A stretch of DNA of 64,000 bases from Kondoa malvinella (Eukaryota; Basidiomycota; Agaricostilbomycetes; Agaricostilbales; Kondoaceae): assembly GCA_039545315.1 (NCBI GenBank), contig BCIM01000015.1:72522-136521 (forward strand). Reading direction: 5' to 3'. Positions 38,223 through 50,231 of this stretch are shown here, piece by piece. The notes beneath the pieces are model-generated. The model worked only from the letters and a program-made list of their open reading frames with translations. It was not told the origin of the DNA and did no database searches. Both the position numbers and the translations under genes were made by a program. How positions within the stretch are numbered: position 1 is the first letter of the stretch; each line of letters starts with the position of its first letter.

Positions 38223-39937
38223 TCACACTTCCACTCCGAATCTGATCTTCTTGGCTGAACGCTCGGCCACATCGATGTCAGACTACATCTCCGTTAGCAG
38301 GTGCCGATATGAAACAATTGCGACTCACCAACTTCTTTCGCTTCCGCATGTTGATGGCTGGCTTCAGAATTGGAGCAGGAACAACCACCGGACCGACTTC
38401 TTCTTCTTCTTCACTTTCCGATTCCGACTCTTCTTCTTCCACAAGAGGCTCCTCCAAAAACTTCTCAGCAGGTCTAGAGGTCCACCAATACTCTTTCATC
38501 CTGACTATCCCTCTCTCTTCCACCTTTTGCCAAAAGCTTTCGAGGCAGGTTTGGTCCACATCACCGAGGTCCACAGGTGTGACGAGTCCTGTGCTCTTTG
38601 CTATATAGTGCAAGCGTATCTTCAATTGACTGACTTGGATCTCGGCGACATTTTTGCAGAGCTTGTTGAAATCGAATTGTGACATGGCAAAGTCGACCAC
38701 TTGAAGCGGATGTTTCGGATCGGTAATGATAGCGGAGAAGTCATTGTAGTCTAGATGGACGGTCGAAAGTTGCAATGTGTGCAGACGTGGGCAATTGAAT
38801 GTCAAAAGCTCGCCAAAGTCGAATTCGTATCGGTTGAAAGCATCGACTGGCTGATGGTGACAATGATAGTCGAAAGTCCTTGAACTGATCCGCAATACTT
38901 GCAACGTGTTTTGCCAAAACTTGACGGCTTTGAACAGCTGTTGACGATCGATCGAGCAACGAGGTGCGTCAACGCAAAATGACTCGAGTCGAGGAGCGGC
39001 GGTGGAGAAGAGCATGATATGATGATTGGTGAGCTCCATGTTGGAAGTGATCTCCCTCAGATGAGCCGCGGCGAGAAAACGACCATCCAATGGACCTCTT
39101 GTTCTGACCAGAATGGTATCCAGAAGCACTGTCTTCAGACTGCGTGCCTCGAATAGGTTGTGTAGATTTTCCAATCCATTAAGCGCATTTTCATCAGCTT
39201 TCCTATCCCGCTGAACCGATATTTCAAGATAGGCGAGCTGTTGTAGTCGCACCAGGTTCGGTATGAGGTGACGCAGACCAGCGTAAGCTATTCCATGTAC
39301 GCGCAAGACTTTAAGCGTCTTCGCCCCATGCATGACGATAGCGACGTGCTCAATCCATTCCGCTTTCGTTGGTGCTTTCTTCCGCTTTGGCATTCCGCAT
39401 CTGACGCTCAATATGAAAGGTCGAAGCTTCTTATTGTCCGTAAGGGTACGTAAGAGCAAGCTGGGATGCTTCTCGTTGAACAGATCGAGATAGGCATACA
39501 AGTACTTTTGCGCGACGGGCAACCAGTCCTTGCAGACGAGACAGAGGTTTGCAAAGTGTTTGGAGGTTGTTGGCTCGTACGGTTTTAGAGTAGGGACTAG
39601 CTTGGATGAAGCGTCTGTGCGGGTTGCAATAGGTTGACTCCTATCATCTCGATCAGCTTGCTTCAACTCTCCCTATGAGCGAGCCGTACTGTTCGCGATG
39701 GGCAGGTGAGAATCTATGTCATGATTAGATATGTACACGTTACGCGAGACAGTACTCACGAATAATCAGCTTGCAAGGTCTTGAACTCTTTGACAAGAAC
39801 AAATTCAGCTGCAACCTCTGGCAGCACATAGGAGAGGATGGTCGCGCTAGAAGGATATCAAGAGATCTCTATGCAGTACTATGCAGTACTCACGTCAATT
39901 CAGCGTTGCTCAAGACTTGGTGAAATTTTGAGTCCAT
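38223..39937 (-). CDS. F-box-like protein with leucine-rich region
   Basis: Probable substrate receptor of an SCF ubiquitin ligase or a related fungal F-box-like protein. Start at 39937 (MDSKFHQVLSNAELT). The N-terminus NAELTATILSYVLPE and HFANLCLVCKDWLPVAQKYL match the two halves of an F-box. They are separated by an insert whose introns were placed by phase (a 49-nt one ends just before SQPIATRTD). The body has irregular leucine-rich segments such as ITSNMELTNHHIMLFSTAAP and CPRLHTLQLSTVHLDYNDF. The C-terminus is an acidic Glu/Ser run, then a basic NMRKRKKLSDIDVAERSAKK, ending FGVEV after a last intron. Substrates are unknown. Confidence 0.65.
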
Positions 39938-40149
39938 CGCGTGGTCGGCGGGATCAACAAATGTCGAAAGTGGGGAGCGATCAATTAGTCGGCAACAGAA
40001 ATCTGCGGAGTAGCTGGCAGATAGATGAGCATACTCTATATCGTAGCATAACAAGAACAAAGACGACGAACAGAAACGCCAATAATACAACAATCTAATC
40101 AAGTGTCCAAAAGCTGCGCTGTACACCTATACACCTGACCAGACCTCAA

Positions 40150-41267
40150 TCATCTATCCGCCTCGACCAATACCCTCTTTATCTGTCCACACCCATTCGC
40201 ATCCACTTTGCCCTCCCGTAACAATCTGTCATAATCCTCCGCCTCATCCGCCGTCTCGCCAGATCGAACTATCTTGCGCCTTTGCAAACCTGGCACCTCT
40301 CCAACATACACACAAGGACTATCTACACCTCGGCCAGCGGACCATGAAGAGCTTATCGATGATTGAAGCTCGTTTGCTAATAAAGTGATGCGGGAAGTGA
40401 GGGCTTCGGTTTCTGCTAGAGCTCGATTGAGTTCAGCAAGAGCACGCTGCCGGTCTTGGGTATATGATGGATCTGATCGTCGCGCTGGAAGATCACGAAG
40501 ATAGCGATTTTGCTGTCCGACCGGCGAAATAAGTAAAATTCCGAAGGGAAGGAAGGACTACGAACGAGTGCTTCAAGGTTAGCTAACCAAGGAGCTACGT
40601 ATTCAGTGGATATATTCTACACCAGAAGGTCAGCCACTAGTCATTAGAATGCATCTTCCAATTACCCTTATACGATCCGCTAACGTGGCTCGTGTGTTAT
40701 TCGTAGGCTGCGCAGGAGTCTGGACCGAGTCTGAGTATGGCGGGTTGAGTATTGTTGTAGACCGCGCGGTAGAGAAGATGTGTTGAGGCGTAGGATCTGT
40801 ATGAACCCATGTATGATCTGGCAGGTCGTCTTCGTCTGCATACCATGATGACACAGAGACGGGCACGAGTTCCTTTGATACAGATTAGCACAAAGCGGAG
40901 CTGAGCGCTTCCAGAGCTTACGGGCACTGTGACAGTCGCAACCGCCGACATAAGCGAACTGAAGATGCTATCGAAAAAACTGCGACTTACTGTCGTCATA
41001 TCCGCCTTCGCTGTCCTCTTCATCTTCCGATTCTTGCTGCCGTCGTTCGGCAGGTGGTATAGACATATTCTGAGCTGTCGGAGCAGAAGAAACAGGCAGA
41101 ATAGTCGAAGTAAAGTGTTGGACTTCGGACGAAACAGCATCTGCACTCTGATCTTCTGGACTTCTAAAGAGATCCACCATTGATGTATTGAGGTTCGTGC
41201 TACTTGCCCGGCTATAGCCTATTATGTGCGAGGCGATATGAGGCCGTTGGACTGGTGCAGGCGACAT
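40150..41267 (-). CDS. Hypothetical coiled-coil protein
   Basis: Not recognised. Start chosen at 41267 (MSPAPVQRPHIASHIIGYS). The N-terminal part is disordered and acidic (RRQQESEDEEDSEGGYDD); a central segment reads SSWYADEDDLPDHTWVHTDP. The C-terminal half contains a helical, probably coiled-coil stretch: STEYVAPWLANLEALVRQQN and RQRALAELNRALAETEALTS, and the protein ends CGQIKRVLVEADR. At least four introns. Joining the acidic exon to ELVPVSVSSWY in frame requires a 5-nt exon at 40922..40926. No membrane segment or catalytic motif seen. Confidence 0.6.
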
Positions 41268-41558
41268 TCGAATAAAGTGAGAAACAAGAGACAAGCAAGT
41301 TGTAGGGCACTGCGAAAGCAATTATACAAGTAGAAAGCAAAAGAGCGAGAAGTATTTGGGTATATTGAAAGAGCTGCTACGGTATAAAGGTCGTTCGGAA
41401 GTAACCTCTGGTTGAACGTCATGACTCGAGGCGACACCACACAAGTGGTGGGTCAATTGAATAAGCATAGCATGGGCCAGTATTACATCTAGTGTACAAG
41501 TCTTGTTTGTTACTCTACTCGCCAGCCTCTGCCCAAAGCGTTTCCGTGCTCTGATTCA

Positions 41559-43131
41559 TCACTGCTTCATACCCTGGGCCAACATTCCTGTAGCCCAGTC
41601 AGCCGACATCCAGTTTCCTGATTGCATAGCTAACTGGTATCCCTATGTACGCACAGCATTAGCAATGTTTCTTCCGACAAAATGTCAAACTCACACCAAC
41701 GACGTTCAAATCCTTTAAGGGATTCAAGTCTTCCTTGCCGACCAAATTCCGCAGCACATCACTCAGACTCAATATCCCAACCAAAGTCCGATCTTCACCG
41801 ACAATCACCATCCGATGAACCCTCTTCTCCCTCACATAATGTAGAATAGAGCTCAACGTATCGTTCGGCGTACAACACACCACACCGGGGAAATCCCTTG
41901 ATCGTCGGGCGAGCGCTTGTTCAATGGTTAAATCGAGGATTTGGTATGCTCTGTCGTTCTGTCGCACGAGGTCTACTACGTCGACCGTTTCATATAGGTT
42001 GATGACGCGTCCTGATTGTGGGTCGATGATGGGTACTGCGCTGATGCCTAATTCCGAAAAGAGGTGGACCACATCAAAGACGGTAGTAGACATTGTTGCT
42101 GTGGCTATAGGGTGAAACCGATCTGATTCAAGAATAGGTGAAGACTCTTGTGATGAAGCGTCGTCGGAGGTAGTGCGATGCAGAGGTAGAGGAGCGGCAG
42201 AGCGAGAACGCGACCGACGATGTGGATGCGGACTGTGAGCATTTGGCGCATGTGAGGAAATGTAGGTGCCTATGCCGAGTGACGCTATTGTTCGAGAGAG
42301 GCGTGCGCAATCGTGTAGACACTAGAGAGTAGAGTCAGCACATTCACAGCCATTCAAGGGACGCCTGCACTGACATTTATAGCGATAAACTTGAGCACTC
42401 GATACTGAGTCAAGACGGAAAGGATGGTTTCTTTGCCCGTTTGATCGTCTAGATCTATCAAGGGCGTCCTTCGAGCATGTGTCCGGACCAGCGCAGCGCA
42501 AGCATCGTATAAAGAATCGTCTGGATGAACCGAAACAGTCGGTGGAGGTGGTACGCCGATAGCTTGTTCAATCTCTGTGTCAAAGTTAGTACTTTGCCTT
42601 GTGTATGTCGAGGGAAGAAATACCTCTGAGGTTGCGCAGCTTGACGCCGTCTACGTCTGCTGCTGCGCCGTCATACGTAATTGCGGTAGTGTAATAGTAT
42701 TGCATGATGTTGATGAAGCTGTCAACAATCAGAAGCATCAGCCATATATATGACAAGATGATCAGACTACTGACTCTGTGAGGGTCAACATGCCTGCGAA
42801 AGTGAAGGTTGACGAGTCGTACAAGGGAGCCGAAGCGACGCCTAGCCTCGAGCTATCAGCTATCCTCGAATACACGTAATGCTCAGGGCTCACCATTCAG
42901 CGTCAGCGCAGCCAAAGCACGCTTGATGGTCAGTTCATTGTCGAGCACGATAAGGCGATACGATTCAGGTAGGATAGAGTAACAAGTTGTCTCCCTCAGA
43001 AAACGTCTAATGCCCTCCAAGGCTGTTGCATGTCTTGCATCTGGGTCATTGGCTGGCCTTAACACGCTGCTGCTGGCTTTCGCTGTTGCTGTTGCGTCTG
43101 GATGCGGCACAGAGGCCGTTCCTTCGCCCAT
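41559..43131 (-). CDS. SNF4: AMPK/SNF1 gamma subunit Snf4 (four CBS domains)
   Basis: Energy-sensing regulatory subunit of the SNF1 kinase; binds adenine nucleotides through CBS pairs. Start at 43131 (MGEGTASVPHPDATA). The first CBS begins IRRFLRETTCYSILPESYRL and IVLDNELTIKRALAALTLN, then APLYDSSTFTFAGMLTLTDF with NIMQYYY. CBS2 has SLYDACAALVRTHARRTPLI and ILSVLTQYRVLKFIA. A Ser/Arg-rich insert (HPHRRSRSRSAAPLPLHRT) precedes CBS3 (VFDVVHLFSELGISAVPIID, LYETVDVVDLV) and CBS4 (SSILHYVREKRVHRMVIVG, LVGILSLSDVLRNLV). Several short introns. The insert within the CBS2-CBS3 junction is longer than usual. It is divergent from nitronate monooxygenase across 342 bp. Confidence 0.93.
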
Positions 43132-43473
43132 CTTCTCTCTCTCTCTCTCCCCCTTGCAAGCCCTGTCCTCTTGCTGTCAGGCCAGGCCAGGCCACTTGAC
43201 TTCACTCTGCAGGATATCAGGAGACCGTGGTATCAAACGTCCAACTTGCAAGTCGAAAATGGACGTTGGTAGCCAACAGCGTTTTCAAGTCCAGGCAGCA
43301 GTGCAGCTGGTCTCCTAAAACTCTCTTTCTATCTGTGCTCTTGTCTGTATCTACAGTGTCCACACTTGTGTCTTCGTACTATCGTTCACTCCGGACTTCT
43401 TCTCCACTCTGACTCGATTGTCAGGCCATAGCCTCTACCCACCAGCTTCTGATCGACTCGCTGCATTGCTACA
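43132..43473. promoter_or_regulatory. Shared upstream region of SNF4 and nitronate monooxygenase, with CT repeat
   Basis: A (CT)n tract at about 43135..43149 followed by a C run sits just upstream of the SNF4 start. Pyrimidine tracts are common near fungal transcription starts. No gene seen in between. Confidence 0.4.
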
Positions 43474-44645
43474 ATGGCAGCGCGTATCCGTACAGCTCTG
43501 CATGAGCTTCTTCCTGCTCTTCGGGTACCAGTCGTCTCTGCACCCATGGCCGGAGCAGCTGGCGGAGCATTAGCAGCCGAAGGTGCTTCCAAGCTACTCT
43601 ATATACCATATTGAGCTGATATTTGATATCAGTATCGAAAGCAGGCGGACTGGGCTTCATCGGAGCAGGCTACCTTTCTCCACAACTGCTCAAGAACGAG
43701 CTCGAGATCGCAAAGCAACGTCTCCCATCACTAGATAGACTAGAAATCGGTGTTGGTTTCCTCGTATGGCGACTAGCCTCACTCGACAGATCACCTGGAA
43801 GCGTAGAAGAAACGATCAAAAGCAGCCCAAAAGCTATCGAATGCATTGATTTGGTTCTAGGGTACAAGCCCAGAGTCATCTGGCTGGCGTTCTCAAACGA
43901 GCCGAGCGAATTGAAGCATTGGAAAGAGATCTTTGTGAAGAGACAGGAACAGCTGTTCGGAGGAGAACGGCCATGGAAGCTTTTTATCGGCGTTGGGAAC
44001 GAGGAAGAAGCACGCTTTGCTGCGGATCTGGGAGCAGATGTGATCATCGCACAAGGTATCTGCCCATCTTCTTCTGTCCCCAATGCTAACCATGAAACAG
44101 GCATCGAATCCGGCGGACACGGACTAGCGACTTCTCCACCACTCTCTACCTTCTTGACAACCCTACGCAGCTCTAAGTACCCGATCATCCTAGGTGCAGG
44201 CGGCCTCTCTACCGGCTCAGACCTAGCTGCTGTTCTAGCCCATGGCGCCCAAGGAGCAGTTTACGGCACTCGTTTCCTCTTGACACCTGAATCTACCTAT
44301 TCGGAAATAAGGAAAGAAGTTTTACTCAAAGCAGAAGGAAGCGAGACGAAGCGATCGCATGCGTTTGATCAAGCAAGAGGTACTACAGAATGGCCTTCAC
44401 AAGTAGACGGAAGAGGCGTGAGCAACGAGACGGTGAAGGACTTTGATGATGGTGTGATTGGGATAGAAGAAAGACAGAAGAGGTATGGGACGGCTGAGAA
44501 GGAAGGCGAGAAGGATCGCTTGGTCGTTTGGGCCGGAACCGGAGTAGGCAACATGAAGCAGATCAAGCCTGCTGGTGACGTTGTCAGGGAACTTGAGCAT
44601 GAGGCGATAGAGGCGTTACAGAGAGCGGCAAACTGCTTGAATTGA
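43474..44645 (+). CDS. Nitronate monooxygenase (2-nitropropane dioxygenase family)
   Basis: FMN-dependent TIM-barrel enzyme oxidising alkyl nitronates such as propionate 3-nitronate, a detoxification reaction. Start at 43474. Introns at 43583..43632 and 44056..44100 leave 358 codons, the usual length. Motifs: VPVVSAPMAGAAGGALAAEV near the N-terminus, KAGGLGFIGAGYLSP, GVGFLVWRL, the phosphate-binding AQGIESGGHGLA joined across intron 2, IILGAGGLSTGSDLAAVLAHG and GAVYGTRFLLTPES. Intron 2 is 45 nt, in frame and stop-free, so retention would add 15 residues between AQG and the GGHG motif. It lies 21 kb from the nitrate genes, so no cluster link is claimed. Confidence 0.92.
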
Positions 44646-44716
44646 GCGCCATTGCATTGCAAGCTCCCAAATTCATAGGTAAATTACCGTTCACGACACT
44701 GCCCGAAAACCCATTT

Positions 44717-46298
44717 TCAGTTCCGCATTGGTCGGCCCTCACACCATTGAGTTTTCCGAAAACGATTGATGCGATCCATGCGAACGCCGCTCGTATGTAC
44801 AGCCGAAGCAGTTTGACCAAACCTGATCGTATCCAGTCCTATCAAGCACTCGCCCTCCTTCCATTGCCAGCTCCAGCAGTCTTTTCTTTCCTCGCACTTC
44901 CGCCTGCAGAATGCAATATCATATAGCACCCCACTTTCCTCCGGCACTGGTTCTTCGCTACGGTTCTCCCATCCTTCTCGAACGACCTCTTCATCCTGCG
45001 TGTCTCGCATGAAGTCCCATCGAAAGTGATCGTAGGCATCTAGGAATCGTATTGTGTCGTTCGTGTAGAGGCGCGGCCAGATCTGTTGTTCGAATGCCCA
45101 CAGTTGGCGAACTTCCTTGGGAGTGACATGATGAAAAGTATAGATCGGAGAGCACCAAGTGTCTTTCGAAAAGCGTTGAGAACACGGTGTCTCGCCAGTA
45201 AAGCCTGATCCAATCGTTCCATCTGGTCTGTTCAAGTTAACATGCTTGTCTTGAAACAGAGCACGAGCAAAAACCGAATCACCACAACAAGCATGTTCGA
45301 GCTCCTCATCCATACGATCTTCAAATTTCGGATCGTTGCCATAAGTAGCTGCTAGTAGAGCATTGGACAGGACGTAGCCGCTGCCTCCGTGTGCAAACAT
45401 TATTCCTCCGCCCGCATTGACAGCTGAACCGAGCATGATCTGAGTATCGGAAGAAAGCGATTCGAGTAAGCGAAAGAGAGCAGGAAAGAATGCGTAGGTA
45501 TCGCTTTCTATATTGACTGATAGTCGAGATGAGCTCAAAAGAACGGAATAAAGCGTCGCACTCACTGAACCACTTTGCCTCGGGAAAGCGACGAAAAGCG
45601 TGTCCAGATATGGGCAAAAATTTGAAGCGGTCCAACAGCCAGGAGCCTTTGAGTCTTTTGACAGGATCACCAGCAGCTACTCGATCTCTTTGTTGGAAGT
45701 AAGGTTGAAAGTCTTCTTGTCGGCGGATGGTATCGGAAACATTGGCCAGAGCGTCGATGATAGTATGCCCCTGGAAGGTTTCCGCGAGATCAGAGTAGAT
45801 CAAGAGATTTTCGACACGAGGCAAAGATGACGCTGTCGACAATTCGTTTTCAAGGTGTACGGGTAATCGCTTCCAGATGACGCTGTGTCCGGTCTTGAGA
45901 GTGACGACCACGTCTTTCACGGAGAGACCTTCAGACTGGCCAAACGGCACAGCAGCGTTGTCAGGCGGAAAGACAGTCTGATGAGAGTGATCAGACAAGC
46001 ACAAAGGGATTCTGTCGGAATGACTTGCGAGCTGCTTTTTTAGCCTGATAATTTCAAAAGCCAGACCACCGATTGTCGTGGATATGGCGATAAACAGGAG
46101 TAAAGAGATTACCATCTGAAAGACAATCAGAAGACAACTTCGGGACTAGTACACTCTACTTACCCAGACAGAGTACTTCTTGCTATGTGGCTTTATCACT
46201 AGCGCTTCTTCTTGAGCCTGATAAAGATCATTTAGCGGATCATCGCTGGTCAAAGATTCCTGGGACGGATTGTTAATTAGATGATAAGAAGAAGTCAT
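44717..46298 (-). CDS. Type II membrane glycosyltransferase (fringe-like, DUF604/GT31-like)
   Basis: Probable Golgi or ER glycosyltransferase. Start at 46298 (MTSSYHLINNPSQESL). A 45-residue cytosolic tail is followed by one membrane anchor (MVISLLLFIAISTTIGGLAF). The lumenal domain has RVENLLIYSDLAETFQGHTI and AKWFINIESDTYAFFPALF, where ESDTY takes the place of the nucleotide-sugar/metal-binding acidic motif. MFAHGGSGYVLSNALL and CCGDSVFARALF follow, as in fringe-like enzymes. The C-terminus has a cysteine-rich PAN/Apple-like part (FCRRKCEERKDCWSWQWKEG). Two or three short introns. The sugar and acceptor are unknown. Confidence 0.75.
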
Positions 46299-46910
46299 CG
46301 TAGGGTCGAACTGAACTGAGAGACAGGAGAAGAAGAAGAAAGACCGGTAGAATGACGTCTTTGATAGTGACCGAAAGGTACTGAAGCAAGTCAAGCTTGG
46401 TTGCGCTTTCGAAGCCATCTAGCCATCTAAGAAACAAAGGGCGTACTCAGTCCAGTAGTATGCTATTTCGGTACTTAGCAGGCCAAAGAAACAGTAAAAC
46501 TTTGATCGATACAGGGCTGCCACAAGCTGGCAAAGCATTGATAGCGCTACATCAGACGCGCGCTGTACAAAGCAAAAGTCGCAGAACCAAGGACGAAGGA
46601 CGAAGGCAGATCAAGAGAGAAGGAGTCTAGATCGCAGGAAGCACAGTCACTCGGGGCTTCTTGACAGCTGACAAAGCATCCTCCATTCAACAAACACGAA
46701 AGTTGCAGTGCATGTTGACAATCGCAATTGCACTCTTCCGCTCGTCAAGATAGCGAAGCACACCGTCAAGGCAGTCGCAGGGTATCGACAGCCTCTGGAA
46801 TTTCATTCAAGCGGGTATACCTGTCAAACTCATTCGCTGCTTTAGTCCAACCTTGTCCTTGACCAAGAACTGTGCACTGCGGCATGTCACGTAACCCACT
46901 GGCAGGCTCA
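46299..46910. other. Intergenic between glycosyltransferase and TRS31
   Basis: Divergent promoter region of about 610 bp. Open frames are short and featureless; nothing identified. Confidence 0.4.
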
Positions 46911-47685
46911 ATGAGCACGCTTCGACGGCCTATAGCGAATCAAAATATCCAAGACAGGCCTATAGCAAAGACCAGAGGTGCTGAAGTGTCGTTGACGAGT
47001 TGGCAATTCATGTTTGCGGAAATCATTACCTACACGCAAAAGCGAGTAGCTGGAATCACTGATTTCGAGAAGAAGTGCGTCTGATGTTGGCGTCGGTCGC
47101 TTATGAGCTTATTGACGCGGACAGACTGAACATTTTGGGTTATCGAGTCGGTTATCGGTTGGTCGAGCTGTTGCCTTTGCGCGACTCTCTGCCTGTATGC
47201 TGCACCGCTATCTCTCAAGTGAATGACTGACATTGATCGCACAGGCATCTACAGCTCGGTCAGCCTTAGGTCCGCCAAGGACTATACGTCTCCTTCCATT
47301 ACTTCAATACATCCATTCTACACTGTTCAAATACCTCTTCAACAAACCAGCAGACGGTTTGGAAAAGTCTACAGATGCGCCGGACGAATATATGGTCTAT
47401 GACAATGATCCGCTGTTGACGAGGAGCATTGAAGTACCGGATGAAATGAGCAGTTTGTCATGCAGCGCTATTACTGCCGGTATAGTGGAAGCTGTCATGG
47501 ATGGTTGGGGATTCGTGAGTTGATCCTTTATGGCTTTACTGATCTTGGTCTGAAAATCGAATGTAGCCAGCGAGAGTGACGGCACATTCTATGCCCACAG
47601 AACAGCATCCGAAACGGACGGTCTTGCTCATCAAGCTGGAGAAGAAGGTATTGGAGCGTGAACAGGCATTGGGCGCAAAGTAAAC
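46911..47685 (+). CDS. TRS31: TRAPP complex subunit Trs31/TRAPPC5
   Basis: Subunit of the TRAPP tethering complex and Rab-GEF acting in ER-Golgi traffic. Start chosen at 46911 (MSTLRRPIANQNIQDRPIAK); in-frame ATGs at 46884 and 46872 are also possible. The family's N-terminal DRPIAKTRGAEVSLTSWQFM and FAEIITYTQKRV are followed by KLNILGYRVGYRLVELLPLR and IRLLPLLQYIHSTLFKYLFN. DEYMVYDNDPLLTRSIEVPD and CSAITAGIVEAVMDGWGFP come next. The end is KKVLEREQALGAK. Three short introns splice in phase. Length about 200 residues, normal for the subunit. Confidence 0.93.
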
Positions 47686-48307
47686 ACCGTTCACATTGAT
47701 GTGAGGGGACTAGGGAAAGCAGACATGCTCAGGACGCGTCTGTTCAATCTGTAAGTCTGGCTTATATTGGCCGCGCATATATACTCAAGTCTCGATGGTC
47801 AGTAGGACAGTGCATCTATGCTTCGCATGCTCTCGACGCAGTCAGTCTGCACAATCGGCTCCTAGAGCTGGCCGCCAAGCAGGCAAAAGATCTTTGTGTC
47901 GATCAAGATAGTTCATCTAGGAGAAAGGCGGGTTATAATCATCGGCTACATGCGATGCAATGCAGGATTGGGGCATCTACATCTGCTTCGATCAAATTCG
48001 GCCTCTTTCTTGCATTGTCAAATCTTCGCATATCTACTGCTATAAATCAATGCAGTTGACGACTCCTCCGGCGCTAGCGTTGTTGTAGGCCGAAGGTCCC
48101 GTCGCGTTTATTGGCGCCAGAGGGAACGCTAAAACGAATGATGTCGGTGCTGCAAACCGATAAAGGGAGCTTGGCACGACTCACGACATGCGACAGTGCA
48201 TCACGAATCAGAGACATGTTTCTGCCACCAGATCAGACGGCCTAGCTGTCGACAAATGACAACCATGTCGATGCGGCAGACAGTCAAATTCGACTCGATC
48301 GACTGCT
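47686..48307. other. Convergent intergenic region with a coding-like minus-strand stretch
   Basis: Between the 3' ends of TRS31 and the Ybp2/Glomulin-like gene. On the minus strand around 48059-48170 an open frame reads FVLAFPLAPINATG and AGGVVNCIDL before a stop, which looks coding, but no start or in-phase upstream exon was found. The rest holds nothing recognised. Confidence 0.3.
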
Positions 48308-50231
48308 TCAGGCTGGCTGAGATAAAGTCTCTTTCTTCTCCAGAATCCTATCGAGAACCATTTCGATAGCTGGCAAATCTCCCAGGCTAGCGATATCTTC
48401 TGCCTGAGCTGATTCGTCCCGCCACACCTGAAGTTGAGTCTTGAGCGGTTTAAAGAGAGATTGCTCGACCGATTCTCTATTGCTAGGGTTTCGATGACCA
48501 GTCTGCAGCATCAAAATTTAGTAACACTGAATGGTGCTTTCGAGGTGACTGACCTGGTCTTCTGCATCCGAGCAAAGTATGAAGTAGTACAAGTTGAGGC
48601 ATTGAACAAGCAGCGTGCTCGAAAATTCATTGAGCGGTCCAGCGGGAAAATCAAAGGTTCGAAGTAAAGGCTGAAGGTATTCATCCAGCAGGAGAGGAGT
48701 TTTGAAGATAGACTATATCGCATGTCAATTTTTGCCGTAACATGAATCACGCGGCTTACAGATTTCGCATTACCAAATTTGAAAGCCAGCACTTCCCTTA
48801 GCAATCCCACAACAGCACTCTTGAGCGATTCGGATGGCGCTTCAAACAGCAGCTCTTTCAGCATGATGAGCTGAAGATCTTCCTGCTCGGAGCAGTAGTC
48901 TTTGACCAATCTTGAGAGGAGCTTGAAAGCCACTAATCGAATCGAAGCATCGGATGAAAAAGCTGATACTTCGCCCTGTCGTTCTACGAGTAGGAAAAGT
49001 CTTGTTTCGTCAATAGCTTTGCGGTTATTGGACTGCATGAAAGATTCGACAAAAGAGAAGAGCCAGAAGAGTGCTTCGTCGCATGCTTTGGATTGATGGT
49101 GTAAATAAGCGAGTATGAGACCGAAGGTCTTATCTAGGCGGTCGACAGATTGAAAGTATGTCGGATCAAAGGATCTATCTTGCGATAGATGGCAGAGCAG
49201 GATGAAAGCGCCTAGCTTGCTTGACAAGTCTACAGTCGTTGGTTTGGGTGCTTCTTCCTCTGAATCCGCACCTTCTGCTGCTGGAAGCAAAGCAAGAGAA
49301 TGCTGAAGAAGCTTCTCGGGTGTCAAATTCAGCTCATTTGCTGTTTTCTGTCTCACTTTCAGACTGTGTCAGCGTGAGCATCGCAAAGCTAACCTTCACA
49401 TCTCGCCAGAGTATCTCCGAAATCTGCTCATTTTCAGACTGCAGAGTCTGTAGATTCGGATGCGCTAGTTTTGGGAACGTGTCTCTAAACCAAGCAGCTG
49501 ATAGCCCAGCACCAGGATTGAGCACTCCCAATGCACCGAGGAGGATATAGCTCAACGCAGAGGCGGTTTTAAGCTGTTCTTCTTCCGATAGAGAGGAAGC
49601 TCTCGTATGTGCAGTCGTAGTGAATGTGCATACAGCCGAAAGGACTGCTTGCTTTTCGGTACGGGCGAAAGATAGCGCTTTGAGAGTTGGAAGTAGCCGA
49701 GAACGAAAATCCAGCATGAAAGCAGCTAGTTTCTTTGAGTTGATACGTTCTAGTACTGTTCAAGTCGTCAGCGTCTTGCATCGTTCCAAGTAAAGCCAGA
49801 GATTTCTCACCTGCTCCGGCTAAGCTAATCAATGTGACAATTTCCTCATGCACCTCCTTCTGAAGCTCTTCATCATCTTCGTCCTCATCCTCTGCTAACC
49901 CAGACAACCTCTCACATAACGCCAGAAACAATTCACGCGGACTCGAAGCAGCATCAACAAGTGCCAACAGCGCCTGACGTGCTACATCCCTGTAGACAGC
50001 TACAGCGACCAAAGGCGAGATATATGGGAAAACGTCGAATGCCAGCAATTCAGCCAGAGGCTCGTCCTTGTTGAGATGTTGCAAGAGGGGTATTAAGGTT
50101 TGCAAGAAATGTTTGCTATGGGCTGAAGGAGGGCAGAGCTGCTCCTGTAGTGCTGTGGTTATAGCTTGTGCGTGCTCTGGAGTATTGGCAGTCTGGTATG
50201 CATGTACGACATGTTGGAAGCTCTCGCTCAT
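48308..50231 (-). CDS. Ybp2/ALF4/Glomulin-like helical repeat protein
   Basis: Alpha-helical repeat protein of about 580 residues. Start at 50231 (MSESFQHVVHAYQTANTPEH). The whole chain is helical and leucine-rich, with acidic loops (LAEDEDEDDEELQKEVHEEI). Segments such as QTLIPLLQHLNKDEPLAELL and RLVAFKLLSRLVKDYCSEQE recall the Kinetochor_Ybp2/ALF4/Glomulin family. So do LQLIMLKELLFEAPSESLKS and VVGLLREVLAFKFG. In other fungi these proteins act in oxidative stress or at kinetochores, and Glomulin controls cullin ligases. No catalytic or membrane motif is present. Five or so exons. The family call rests on overall pattern only, so a different HEAT-like protein is possible. Confidence 0.55.
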
